The translations under genes were made by a program, and so were the position numbers. This document shows positions 1-6,207 of a stretch of 7,163 nt of DNA, one piece after another. Below the pieces are notes generated by a model. That model did not search any database and was not told the origin of the DNA. It saw only the letters and a program-made list of their open reading frames with translations. Source of the DNA: Candidatus Margulisiibacteriota bacterium (lineage in GTDB: Bacteria > Margulisbacteria > WOR-1 > O2-12-FULL-45-9); contig JAHIUL010000042.1 in the NCBI GenBank assembly GCA_018817195.1, positions 1 through 7,163 on the forward strand, in the 5' to 3' direction. Numbering within the stretch: the first letter of the stretch is position 1; every line of letters begins with the position of its first letter.

Positions 1-318
1 ATCAGGAATTTTATTCTGGATTAACTTAGTTAACTCTTCCAAAATAAAAGGCCCTGACATTTTTTCCAGGCGCTCCAGTTTTTTCTCATCGTCCAACCAG
101 TAATAAAGCTGGCCCCACATTTTAGGGTAATATTTAATAACTGGGCCATAAAGCTTGGCAAAAATGTTTAAGAACCCAGAACAGCTGGCAAAAACATCTA
201 TCATTTCCTGGTGATATTTATCTTTATGCACATGTTCAACAGCACGCATAATTGCCGTAGCTGCAGAGCGATGCCCGCCGCCAGTATCTGAATATAAATA
301 AAGGATTTTTTTCTTCAT
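1..318 (-). CDS. MGDG synthase/UgtP-like glycolipid glycosyltransferase, N-terminal part (3' end beyond window)
   Basis: The frame is open from an ATG at 318-316 to the window edge, giving the first 106 residues. Residues 5-20 form a beta strand followed by SDTGGGHRSAA. This glycine-rich GGGH..AA loop marks the N-terminal domain of the monogalactosyldiacylglycerol synthase / processive diacylglycerol glucosyltransferase family (GT28-like, related to MurG). The stretch around residues 57-74 (YGP..KYYPKMW..LYYWLD) also resembles that domain, which usually binds the lipid acceptor at the membrane face. The C-terminal sugar-nucleotide-binding half lies outside the window, so sugar specificity cannot be judged. 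The start overlaps the TGA of the upstream epimerase in an ATGA arrangement. I see no good ribosome-binding site of its own, so translation is probably coupled to the epimerase. Family membership is fairly sure; the exact substrate is not. Confidence 0.78.
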   Translation of the reverse strand, partial: MKKKILYLYSDTGGGHRSAATAIMRAVEHVHKDKYHQEMIDVFASCSGFLNIFAKLYGPVIKYYPKMWGQLYYWLDDEKKLERLEKMSGPFILEELTKLIQNKIPD

Positions 319-1238
319 TTATTTTTGGCCCATTTAACTGTCAGCTTCAATCCTTTTTTAATGCTGGTTTTTGCTTTCCAGCCAAGTTCTTTTTCAATCT
401 TTTTACAATTCAAGACACTTCTAAAAAGTTCGCCTGCCCTGGCTGGCGCATAAATTGCTTCATTATTAAATTTATATATCTCTTTCAAATAAGCAAACAA
501 GTCATTAACTGAGCTCCCCTTGCCTGTTCCAATATTATAAATCTGATTTTCGCCTTGAGAAAGCGCCAAAAGGTTAGCCTCCGCAACGTCCCCAACATAA
601 ACATAGTCTCTCAACTGATTGCCGTCACCATAAATAGTCGGCTGCTCGCCAGCCATGATTTTACCGCAAAAAATAGCAATTACACCAGCTTCTCCCAGGG
701 GATCTTGACGAGGGCCGTAGACATTGCCGTAGCGAAGGACGGTATAGTTTAAACCAAAATTTATTTTGTATGAATGAAGATACATTTCCGCGGATCTTTT
801 GGTAATTGCATATGGGGAGATCGGCTCCTGCGGATGATTTTCATCCGCCCCGCTCTTTTTTTTCACTTCACCATAGATTGCTCCGCCAGTAGATGAGAAA
901 ATTATTTTCTTAACTTTGGCTTTAACTGCGGCATCAAGGAGATTTAACGTCCCAAGCTCATTAACTTTGGCGTTATAAACAGGATCTTCTACAGATTTTC
1001 GCACATCAATCTGCGCTGCGTGGTGATTTATGATTTCTGGAGCAAATTCAGTAACAACGTGAGCCAGTTTTTCCTTATCAGTAATATCAACTTCAAAGAA
1101 TTTTGCTTGGGGATTAAGATTTTCTCTTTTTCCAGTACTTAAATTATCTAGAACAGCAAGCTCATGCCCTGCTTCAATATAAGCATCAACAACGTTTGAG
1201 GCAATAAAGCCTGCGCCACCAGTAACGAGAATCTTCAT
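315..1238 (-). CDS. NAD-dependent epimerase/dehydratase, UDP-glucose 4-epimerase-like (extended SDR)
   Basis: A 307-residue extended short-chain dehydrogenase, close to the usual family length. It begins MKILVTGGAGFIASN, with a Rossmann loop G7-x-x-G10-x-x-A13; the third position is Ala where Gly is commoner. Asp31 in VLDNLSTG fits NAD binding. The active site has the STGGAIYGE motif (residues 116-124) and Y143-A-I-T-K147, the catalytic YxxxK pair. RYGNVYGPRQ (about 169-178) and RDYVYVGDVA (about 210-219) are typical of sugar-nucleotide epimerases. It probably interconverts UDP-glucose and UDP-galactose or a similar sugar nucleotide in the cytosol; dehydratase or uronate epimerase activity is possible. 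I placed the start at 1238, not at the in-frame TTG at 1289, because MKILVTGG is the conserved N-terminus and a promoter sits immediately upstream. The gene is followed, with a 4-nt overlap, by a glycolipid glycosyltransferase that may use its product. Confidence 0.88.
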   Translation of the reverse strand: MKILVTGGAGFIASNVVDAYIEAGHELAVLDNLSTGKRENLNPQAKFFEVDITDKEKLAHVVTEFAPEIINHHAAQIDVRKSVEDPVYNAKVNELGTLNLLDAAVKAKVKKIIFSSTGGAIYGEVKKKSGADENHPQEPISPYAITKRSAEMYLHSYKINFGLNYTVLRYGNVYGPRQDPLGEAGVIAIFCGKIMAGEQPTIYGDGNQLRDYVYVGDVAEANLLALSQGENQIYNIGTGKGSSVNDLFAYLKEIYKFNNEAIYAPARAGELFRSVLNCKKIEKELGWKAKTSIKKGLKLTVKWAKNK

Positions 1239-1244
1239 AGAAAA

Positions 1245-1253
1245 ATTATACCA
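1245..1253 (-). promoter_or_regulatory. Extended -10 promoter giving a leaderless epimerase mRNA
   Basis: On the minus strand the sequence reads TGGTATAAT, then TTTTCT, then the epimerase ATG. This is a perfect extended -10 element (TG-N-TATAAT). With the normal 6-nt gap from the -10 box to the start point, transcription would begin on the A of the ATG. No convincing -35 box lies 16-18 bp upstream (TTATGC at the 17-bp position is poor), as is usual for extended -10 promoters. No Shine-Dalgarno sequence could fit. The start-point prediction is inferred from spacing alone. Confidence 0.66.
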
Positions 1254-1306
1254 CAATGCAATATCTAGCATAAGTGAAATTTCAGCCAATATTTAACGAT
1301 ATATAT

Positions 1307-1327
1307 CTAGTGGAAGATTCCCATTAG
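1307..1327 (+). promoter_or_regulatory. Small hairpin overlapping the DHH gene ribosome-binding site
   Basis: CTAGTGG (1307-1313) can pair with CCATTAG (1321-1327): six Watson-Crick pairs plus one G-U, around a 7-nt loop. A further U-G pair (1306 with 1328) is possible. The 3' arm includes the first bases of the AGGAGG Shine-Dalgarno at 1326-1331. The stem is short and could be chance. It would form only if transcription starts upstream of about 1306. Confidence 0.3.
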
Positions 1328-1331
1328 GAGG
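1326..1331 (+). promoter_or_regulatory. Ribosome-binding site AGGAGG of the DHH phosphoesterase
   Basis: A perfect AGGAGG lies 10 nt before the ATG at 1342. It fixes this ATG as the start, and so shows that the unusual N-terminal extension of the protein is translated. Confidence 0.8.
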
Positions 1332-1341
1332 AACAAAGAAA

Positions 1342-2463
1342 ATGCCCGTACTGCTGCAAAGTTTAATTACAAGAAGACCTACTAGTAGTTCTATTGCATT
1401 TTTACGTCTCAGGAAATTACCCCAAGACAAAATAGAAAACTCATCAGCAATAATTAGAAGCAATCTTCTACGCACCATAAACAGAGCGCAAACCCCGTTG
1501 CTTGCTATTCATATACGACCTGATGGTGATGCTCTAGGCGCAGTTATTGCCCTGGCATTGTATCAAAAAGCTAGAGGTCAAGAGCCAAAGATTTTCTTAC
1601 CCGAGAAAGAAATGGCATTCATTCCTAATATATTTAAAAAAATTATTGAAAAAAAGGGCCTTGAAGTAGTCCACGAAATTGCTGGCCAGTCATATCAAGA
1701 TGTCATACTTCTGGACACCCCCGGCTCTCATCGCCTGGAAGAACCAGTAAGAAAGATGTTGGAAGAAGCATCTGGCACGGTAAATATCGTAGATATTGAC
1801 CATCATCTTGGAGAAAAATTGATGGCCCCTGCTGAAAAGTCATTAGTCAGCGCAAAAGTTTCTTCTGCTTCAGAACTACTTTTTTCTATCTTACCACAAG
1901 ATCAAGTTTCACAATCCATGGCCAGGTGCTTGCTAGCTGGAATAATTGATGATACTACAAACCTGAATTTTATGGTGAAAACAGAAACAAGAACAAGAGT
2001 TAAACAACTAGAAAGACTAGCAGGCATCTCAAAAGAGGAAACATATGTTTCACTGAGAGCTTTAACTGCAGCTGATCAAGATTTAAGCGCCCAGGCTATT
2101 AAAAGAGCAGTTACAACTTCAATCAATGGCTATAAAATGACCTGGGTAGCGGTTAGCCAAGAAGAATTGACAGATCATCATGCCAATTGGCGCAGAGCTG
2201 TTGAGGAACAAATTGGTTTTAGTACACAAAAACCAGATATTGTTTTAGTTATGTATTATGACACAAAGAAAAATGTCTATCGCGGTGGTTTAAAAGCCTA
2301 TAATAATGGAGAAGGGTTAGACTTTAGGCCAGTAGCCAAAGCCATTTCTGACGGCGGTGGTCACCCAGGAGCAGTAGGCTTTAATCTGCCAAACCACGAT
2401 CCAAAGAATCCTGCCGCAACAGTTGACATGGTTGCGAAGGCATTAAGAAAAGAATCTATTTAA
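1342..2463 (+). CDS. DHH/DHHA1 phosphoesterase, NrnA-like (oligoribonuclease / pAp phosphatase type)
   Basis: A 373-residue protein with the whole DHH signature. Motif I is H57-I-R-P-D-G-D63-ALGA, motif II is Asp125 in VILLDTPG, motif III is D153-H154-H155, and motif IV is GIIDDT with Asp204. The C-terminal DHHA1 domain carries GGGHPGAVGF (residues 338-347). These residues bind two Mn2+ ions and the RNA or nucleotide substrate in NrnA-type enzymes, which degrade 2-5 nt RNAs and dephosphorylate pAp in the cytosol. All catalytic residues appear intact. The first ~45 residues, before the usual family start, form a Ser/Arg-rich extension (RRPTSSS, LRLRK) of unknown role. Arginine codons are mostly AGA/AGG (16 of 22 by eye), unlike the sensor kinase at the right end. 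It is transcribed alone, divergent from the epimerase and convergent with the GT4 gene. Choosing oligoribonuclease over another DHH activity such as a cyclic-dinucleotide phosphodiesterase is inference. Confidence 0.86.
   Translation: MPVLLQSLITRRPTSSSIAFLRLRKLPQDKIENSSAIIRSNLLRTINRAQTPLLAIHIRPDGDALGAVIALALYQKARGQEPKIFLPEKEMAFIPNIFKKIIEKKGLEVVHEIAGQSYQDVILLDTPGSHRLEEPVRKMLEEASGTVNIVDIDHHLGEKLMAPAEKSLVSAKVSSASELLFSILPQDQVSQSMARCLLAGIIDDTTNLNFMVKTETRTRVKQLERLAGISKEETYVSLRALTAADQDLSAQAIKRAVTTSINGYKMTWVAVSQEELTDHHANWRRAVEEQIGFSTQKPDIVLVMYYDTKKNVYRGGLKAYNNGEGLDFRPVAKAISDGGGHPGAVGFNLPNHDPKNPAATVDMVAKALRKESI
2460..2463. other. Shared palindromic stop codons (TTAA) of two convergent genes
   Basis: The plus-strand DHH gene ends with TAA at 2461-2463. 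The minus-strand GT4 gene ends with TAA read from 2462 to 2460. The two stops overlap in the palindrome TTAA, so there is no intergenic space. I see no strong GC-rich stem with a U-tract nearby on either strand. Confidence 0.9.
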
Positions 2464-3626
2464 GAACGTTTCTTCGCCTTGGCTTCTTCGTAAAGCGCTA
2501 AAACCTGGGCTGAGATAGTTTTCCAATCATATTTGGTTTCAACTAATTTCCGCCCAGCTTTACCCATATCAATGGCTTTTTGCGGATTAGCTAGTAATGG
2601 AATGACTGCGTCAGCAATGGCTTGAGGATCTTGTTTTGGAACAAGTAGACCAGTTGTGCCGACATCCATCACCGCATTTGGACCAGGAATATCAGAAGCA
2701 ACAACACAAGTATTGTTAACAAAAGCCTCTAACTGAACAATACCAAAGGCTTCTAAACGGTTGATCGAAGGGAAAACATAAACCAATGACTTATAAAACA
2801 GCTCAACCAGTTTATCGAAGGTGACCATACCGTACATTTCAACTGATTTTCTGATGCCCAGCTTATCAATCAAGCCATTAATATGGGCCTTTTCTTCACC
2901 ATCGCCGCAAATAACTAATTTTGTATCAGGAAACCTGGTTAAAATCTTGGGCATGGCTTTGACCATGTAATCACAACCCTTATTCCCAGCCATTCTGCCT
3001 AACCAAAGCAATTGTCTTGGGTTTTTGTCTTTTTCAGTCAGCCCTAATTTCTTCTGCATTTCATCAATATGGTCATGAAAAATGCCAATCGGGATATGAC
3101 GAATATTTTTCATGTGTTTTAAAACCGGCGAAGTTTCAGCATAAGTTTTTGTTGTATTATAAACAATATCAGCTTTTTTCAGCAGCATGCGGGCAAAAAT
3201 GTTAGACGCATGCTCAACCCCTTTGATAAAAACACCAGGCACAGGTATACCGTAATATTTTTCAGAGACAGTTACATCACAATGGTATGTTACGATAACC
3301 GGCTGCTTGATCTTCCCGACAATTTCGCGCAAAAACCCAAAAGAAGGCACATGCACGTGGACAATATCAAAGCCATCAAGCATTTTGAGGTCAAACTTCT
3401 TTTCGGTTACCGGCAGATAACTGAACATATTTTTTGCCGGCAGACGGATCAGCTTAAACCCATTCATTACCTCTTCTTCCGGCGCATTAGCGTCTGCTGG
3501 CAAATTGGTGGAAATAACAGTTACTTCATGTCCCTCATTCTGCAGAGCAATTGAAAGATCCTTTACATATTTTTCTGTCCCACCAGTGTGCGGATAAAAA
3601 TACGGCACAACCATCGCGATTTTCAT
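2460..3626 (-). CDS. GT4-family (GT-B fold) glycosyltransferase
   Basis: A 388-residue retaining glycosyltransferase of normal length. The N-terminal domain starts MKIAMVVPYFYPHTGGTEKYV, with the Gly-Gly loop (residues 15-16) that contacts the sugar nucleotide and a LSIALQNEGHEVTVIS segment typical of the family. The C-terminal domain has LGRM..NKG (Arg211, Lys216 binding the nucleotide diphosphate), LVICGDGEE, and E292-AFGIVQL-E300, the EX7E motif. It should move a sugar from a nucleotide donor to a lipid, glycan or small-molecule acceptor at the inner membrane face; donor and acceptor are unknown. The start at 3626 is preferred over an in-frame ATG at 3665. It has a GGGG-type ribosome site 8 nt upstream, overlaps the radical SAM stop as ATGA, and matches the family N-terminus. 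It is the last gene of the right-hand operon. Confidence 0.88.
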   Translation of the reverse strand: MKIAMVVPYFYPHTGGTEKYVKDLSIALQNEGHEVTVISTNLPADANAPEEEVMNGFKLIRLPAKNMFSYLPVTEKKFDLKMLDGFDIVHVHVPSFGFLREIVGKIKQPVIVTYHCDVTVSEKYYGIPVPGVFIKGVEHASNIFARMLLKKADIVYNTTKTYAETSPVLKHMKNIRHIPIGIFHDHIDEMQKKLGLTEKDKNPRQLLWLGRMAGNKGCDYMVKAMPKILTRFPDTKLVICGDGEEKAHINGLIDKLGIRKSVEMYGMVTFDKLVELFYKSLVYVFPSINRLEAFGIVQLEAFVNNTCVVASDIPGPNAVMDVGTTGLLVPKQDPQAIADAVIPLLANPQKAIDMGKAGRKLVETKYDWKTISAQVLALYEEAKAKKRS

Positions 3627-4492
3627 AACTTCATCCCCTTTCGTTTGTTCAGGAATTCTGACCATTTATTTAACAAGTAATACTTATCAAGCTTAGCGTC
3701 AAAAGATGGTAGCATATAGGGCCAGCGCATGCAAGAAGAACATATATCTTCCCTGCCCTGCACGCCAGCCTGGTTAAAAAAACAAGGTGAAACTATTTTA
3801 CCATCTGGTAAAACAGTTATGGTTGTTTGCTTTGCCCGGCAGCGCGGCAGGTTTGTCCTGTTGCCGTTATCTTTTAGAAATTCCAAAGCAGCCAAATTAA
3901 GCAAAACCCTTTTGTCCCTGCCGTAATACTTGATATGAGAAATTGTGGCCTGCTCAAATCCCTGAGTATTATAAAAGTCATAAACGGGATTTAAATAAAC
4001 AAAAACATTTAATTTTTCTGCCAGATCAAGCATCTCCGGCAAAAAAAGCACGCTGTCACGGGTTAAGGTGAATTTAATTACTGGCTTCTCACCATTAGCC
4101 TTGGCCAATTGAATTGCCTTAATTACATCGTGAAAACATTCTATCCCGCGGCTCCGATCGTGGGCTTCCGCCATAGGATAATCCAGCGAAAAAAACAACC
4201 TATCCACCAAACCATCAATCCACCTTGGTTTTTCCGAATAAAGCAGCCCATTTGTTGTTAATTGCGTTTTAAATCCGAGTTCCTTAGCCTGTTTTAGAAT
4301 CTGCGGCAAATCATCCCTAAGTAGGGGCTCTCCCCCTGTTATGTTAAGTATAGAGACTCCATGACGCTTAAGTGTTATTAAATCAAAAGGTTTTTCTTCT
4401 ATTTTTTTATATTCCTCATCCTGCCAGATAGGACAAAATTCGCAGGTATCATTGCATTGCGAAGTTACATAATAGTTGCAGATTTTAGGCAT
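3623..4492 (-). CDS. Radical SAM protein with C-terminal SPASM/twitch-like cysteine cluster
   Basis: A 289-residue protein. The N-terminal C13-NDT-C17-EF-C20 motif binds the [4Fe-4S] cluster that cleaves S-adenosylmethionine, and TGGEPL (residues 52-57) is the SAM-binding GGEP motif. DYPMAEAHDRSRG (about 104-116) is also typical. After the partial barrel, four cysteines (C218, C237, C251, C254) flank a TVLPDGKIVSPC stretch. This resembles a short SPASM/twitch domain holding an auxiliary Fe-S cluster. Members modify peptides, carbohydrates or other small molecules; the substrate here cannot be named. The ATG follows directly on the TAA of the MFS gene (TAAATG), with only a weak ribosome site, so re-initiation is likely. 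Its stop overlaps the GT4 start. The close link with a glycosyltransferase and an exporter-like protein suggests a shared product. Confidence 0.84.
   Translation of the reverse strand: MPKICNYYVTSQCNDTCEFCPIWQDEEYKKIEEKPFDLITLKRHGVSILNITGGEPLLRDDLPQILKQAKELGFKTQLTTNGLLYSEKPRWIDGLVDRLFFSLDYPMAEAHDRSRGIECFHDVIKAIQLAKANGEKPVIKFTLTRDSVLFLPEMLDLAEKLNVFVYLNPVYDFYNTQGFEQATISHIKYYGRDKRVLLNLAALEFLKDNGNRTNLPRCRAKQTTITVLPDGKIVSPCFFNQAGVQGREDICSSCMRWPYMLPSFDAKLDKYYLLNKWSEFLNKRKGMKL
3635..3641 (-). promoter_or_regulatory. Ribosome-binding site of the GT4 gene, inside the radical SAM gene
   Basis: On the minus strand AAAGGGG lies 8 nt before the ATG at 3626, inside the last codons of the radical SAM gene (K-R-K-G-M-K-L). 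It decides the GT4 start and, with the ATGA overlap, supports translational coupling of the two genes. Confidence 0.6.
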
Positions 4493-5707
4493 TTATACAG
4501 CTCGAAACTTAGGCAAAAATATTCCCGCTACCCCGGTCAAGGCCACCAGCCAGCCCAGTAGTTCTAAAGCAAACCTGACGCCATACATATCTGCGATAAT
4601 GCCAGCCAGGATCACAGGAAAAACAAAGGCAGAATTAATCAGCATGTTCTGCACTCCAAATACCCGGCCGCGGATAAAGCGAGGAATCCTTTGCTGAAGA
4701 ATGGTTTGGATTGAAGAAGTAATAAAAATATTACCCATGCCTAAAATAGAGATTAACAGCAAAGCAATCTTTAAGTCGCTGATCGTACCAATGTAAACCA
4801 GGGTTAGGCCGGAAACAATAAAGCTGACAATCACAATCATGCCCATAGAAACATAGCGGCGTAAACGCTCTAATATCCACATACCAATAAACATGCCGAC
4901 GCCAACGGCAATTATCAAATAACCAAAATTCTTCGCGCCAATTTCTAAAACATCTTTGGCATAAGAAATCGCTAGCAAAGAAATAACTGCAATGGCCGAA
5001 GTTGCCACAAAAAGTTTTAATAAAGAATACCGCACTATGCTGTTTCTTCTGATAAACTCAATGCCCAGCATTAAATGCTTAAGAACTGTTCCTGGCTGCT
5101 CTGCATTATGAGGCTTTGGCTTAAGGGGGATCAAAAATACTGCCCCAGCTGCCACAAAATATAGAATTGCTGCCACCACAAAAGTCACTTCATTGCCAAA
5201 AAAATTAACTAGGGGCGCGCCTAGACCAAAACCAATAACCGAAGCGCCCATCCAGGTCATCATAAAAAGTGAATTGGCAACTATTAAATCATGTTTTTCA
5301 ACTAATTCAGGTATTGAGGCGCTTTCTGCAGGCGCAAAAAACTGCATCGCCGTATAAATCAACAAACTTACCAGGAAAATCAAAATCATTGACTGGTTGA
5401 TCAGCGGAACAATTAAAAGAATCAAAGCGCCCCTGATAATTGAGGTAATTGTCAAAATCCATTTCCTGTTCCACCTGTCAACATAAACACCCGCCAGCGG
5501 CCCAAATAATAAAGAAGGTAAACCAAAAGCTAAAAGAGGAACTGAAACCCCAAGATTTGACCCGCCGGTCAAGTTATAGGCAATGATCATCAAGACATAA
5601 ACATAAATGCGGTCAGCCAGCTGCGAGTTTAACTGGCCAAACCAGAGAAGCAAAAATCTCCAGTTGGAAAAGACCTTGGCAAAACTTTGTCTGTTGGCTT
5701 CTACCAC
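4493..5707 (-). CDS. MFS transporter, EntS/MFS_3-like putative exporter
   Basis: A 404-residue, highly hydrophobic inner-membrane protein with about 12 predicted membrane helices by eye, the usual MFS size. The loop between helices 2 and 3 reads GVYVDRWNRKW (residues 73-83), matching MFS motif A. FFAPAESASIPELVEKHDLIVANSL (about 123-147, in parts) and the loop QQRIPRFIRGRVFG (338-351) resemble the enterobactin exporter/MFS_3 group, which carries small molecules outward by proton antiport. The substrate is unknown. It starts with GTG at 5707, within the last codons of recO (GTGGTAG, 7-nt overlap), and no ATG near the family N-terminus competes. A GGAAAGGG ribosome site lies 10 nt upstream. It ends directly against the radical SAM start codon. 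Export of a product made by the downstream genes is inference. Confidence 0.85.
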   Translation of the reverse strand: MVEANRQSFAKVFSNWRFLLLWFGQLNSQLADRIYVYVLMIIAYNLTGGSNLGVSVPLLAFGLPSLLFGPLAGVYVDRWNRKWILTITSIIRGALILLIVPLINQSMILIFLVSLLIYTAMQFFAPAESASIPELVEKHDLIVANSLFMMTWMGASVIGFGLGAPLVNFFGNEVTFVVAAILYFVAAGAVFLIPLKPKPHNAEQPGTVLKHLMLGIEFIRRNSIVRYSLLKLFVATSAIAVISLLAISYAKDVLEIGAKNFGYLIIAVGVGMFIGMWILERLRRYVSMGMIVIVSFIVSGLTLVYIGTISDLKIALLLISILGMGNIFITSSIQTILQQRIPRFIRGRVFGVQNMLINSAFVFPVILAGIIADMYGVRFALELLGWLVALTGVAGIFLPKFRAV

Positions 5708-6207
5708 GAACTTAAATCCCTTTCCAAATGTTGACCTAAACTGTGATGAGGGTCAATCCCCTCATGGAAAATACCTTCCAATTTGACAAACTCCCTTTCA
5801 AATCCTTTGGCCGTCTGCCGGCCGTCTTCGCCGGCTTTTAATTTTAATAAAAACTCAAGCGTCAGGTCAAACAATTCCGGGTAATGCTGGCCTTCCGCAG
5901 TCCCGGAATTAACCAGTTTAATTATATAAAAACCAGCATAAAGGGTGTCTGCTTTTTCCCTTAAAGCCAGGAAAGACTCAACCACCTGGCATTGGGACAC
6001 AATATCAAGCGACCGGCCCTTGGCAATGTAATATTCCGCGTAAGTAAAAGGCTCAACCCGTCCGCCAAAACGCGACGGCACCCGCCGCGCACCTTTGGCA
6101 ATGGCTCTTATTTTACCATGCTCGCGGGTAAAAATTGTAACCAACTTATCCGCTTCTGCAAAAGGCGCTGTTTTTAAGCTTATGCCTTTAGCTTTATAGG
6201 CAACCAT
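5701..6207 (-). CDS. recO: DNA repair protein RecO, unusually short form
   Basis: The N-terminus (YKAKGISLKTAPF.EADKLVTIFTREHGKI, in parts, residues 4-32) and AIAKGARRVPSRFGG (36-49) are characteristic of the RecO OB-fold. That fold binds single-stranded DNA and, with RecR, helps load RecA during gap repair. At 168 residues it is well short of the usual ~230-260. The C-terminal helical domain is reduced, and the CxxC...CxxC zinc module seen in many RecO proteins is absent (only Cys73 is present). The tail SLGQHLERDLSSW resembles the normal far C-terminus, so the central zinc segment may have been lost rather than the end cut off. I see no downstream frameshifted remnant, because the MFS gene occupies that sequence. 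The ATG overlaps the sensor kinase gene by 28 nt and has an AAGG site 8 nt upstream (6216-6219). Confidence 0.85.
   Translation of the reverse strand: MVAYKAKGISLKTAPFAEADKLVTIFTREHGKIRAIAKGARRVPSRFGGRVEPFTYAEYYIAKGRSLDIVSQCQVVESFLALREKADTLYAGFYIIKLVNSGTAEGQHYPELFDLTLEFLLKLKAGEDGRQTAKGFEREFVKLEGIFHEGIDPHHSLGQHLERDLSSW
5718..5725 (-). promoter_or_regulatory. Ribosome-binding site supporting the GTG start of the MFS gene
   Basis: GGAAAGGG on the minus strand lies 10 nt upstream of the GTG at 5707, inside recO. It is the main sequence support for this non-ATG start. Confidence 0.6.

Larger units (their letters stand above)
1239..1341. other. Divergent intergenic region between epimerase and DHH genes
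   Basis: This 103-bp AT-rich gap is the only real intergenic stretch in the window. Towards the left it holds the extended -10 promoter of the epimerase. For the plus-strand gene I see only a weak -10 candidate (TATATA at 1300-1305 or TATATC at 1302-1307) with no good -35. The right end holds a small hairpin and a strong ribosome-binding site. I see no RNA gene in it. Confidence 0.6.

Noticed and set aside
1239..1289. A 17-residue N-terminal extension of the epimerase from an in-frame TTG at 1289
   Set aside because: It would place the consensus extended -10 box inside the gene, has no ribosome site, and precedes the conserved MKILVTGGAGF start.
1293..1478. A minus-strand open frame across the DHH gene start
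   Set aside because: It runs antisense to the DHH coding region, with a basic hydrophobic product that matches no family and no ribosome site support.
3210..3554. A 114-codon plus-strand open frame antisense to the GT4 gene
   Set aside because: It lies wholly opposite a well-supported gene, has no recognisable domain or ribosome site, and its protein looks like a reverse-frame shadow.
3627..3665. A 13-residue N-terminal extension of the GT4 protein from ATG at 3665
   Set aside because: The ATG at 3626 has a ribosome site at the right spacing, the ATGA overlap, and the family-typical N-terminus.
4476..4697. A plus-strand open frame antisense to the MFS and radical SAM genes
   Set aside because: It is opposite two strong coding genes and has no domain signal; the same applies to the short antisense frames at 555-752, 3017-3205, 3729-3926 and 5992-6177.
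5731..5756. Inverted repeat TTGACC - 14 nt - GGTCAA inside recO, resembling an operator or hairpin
   Set aside because: The arms are only 6 bp, lie in coding sequence with a long loop and no U-tract, and a match this short is expected by chance.
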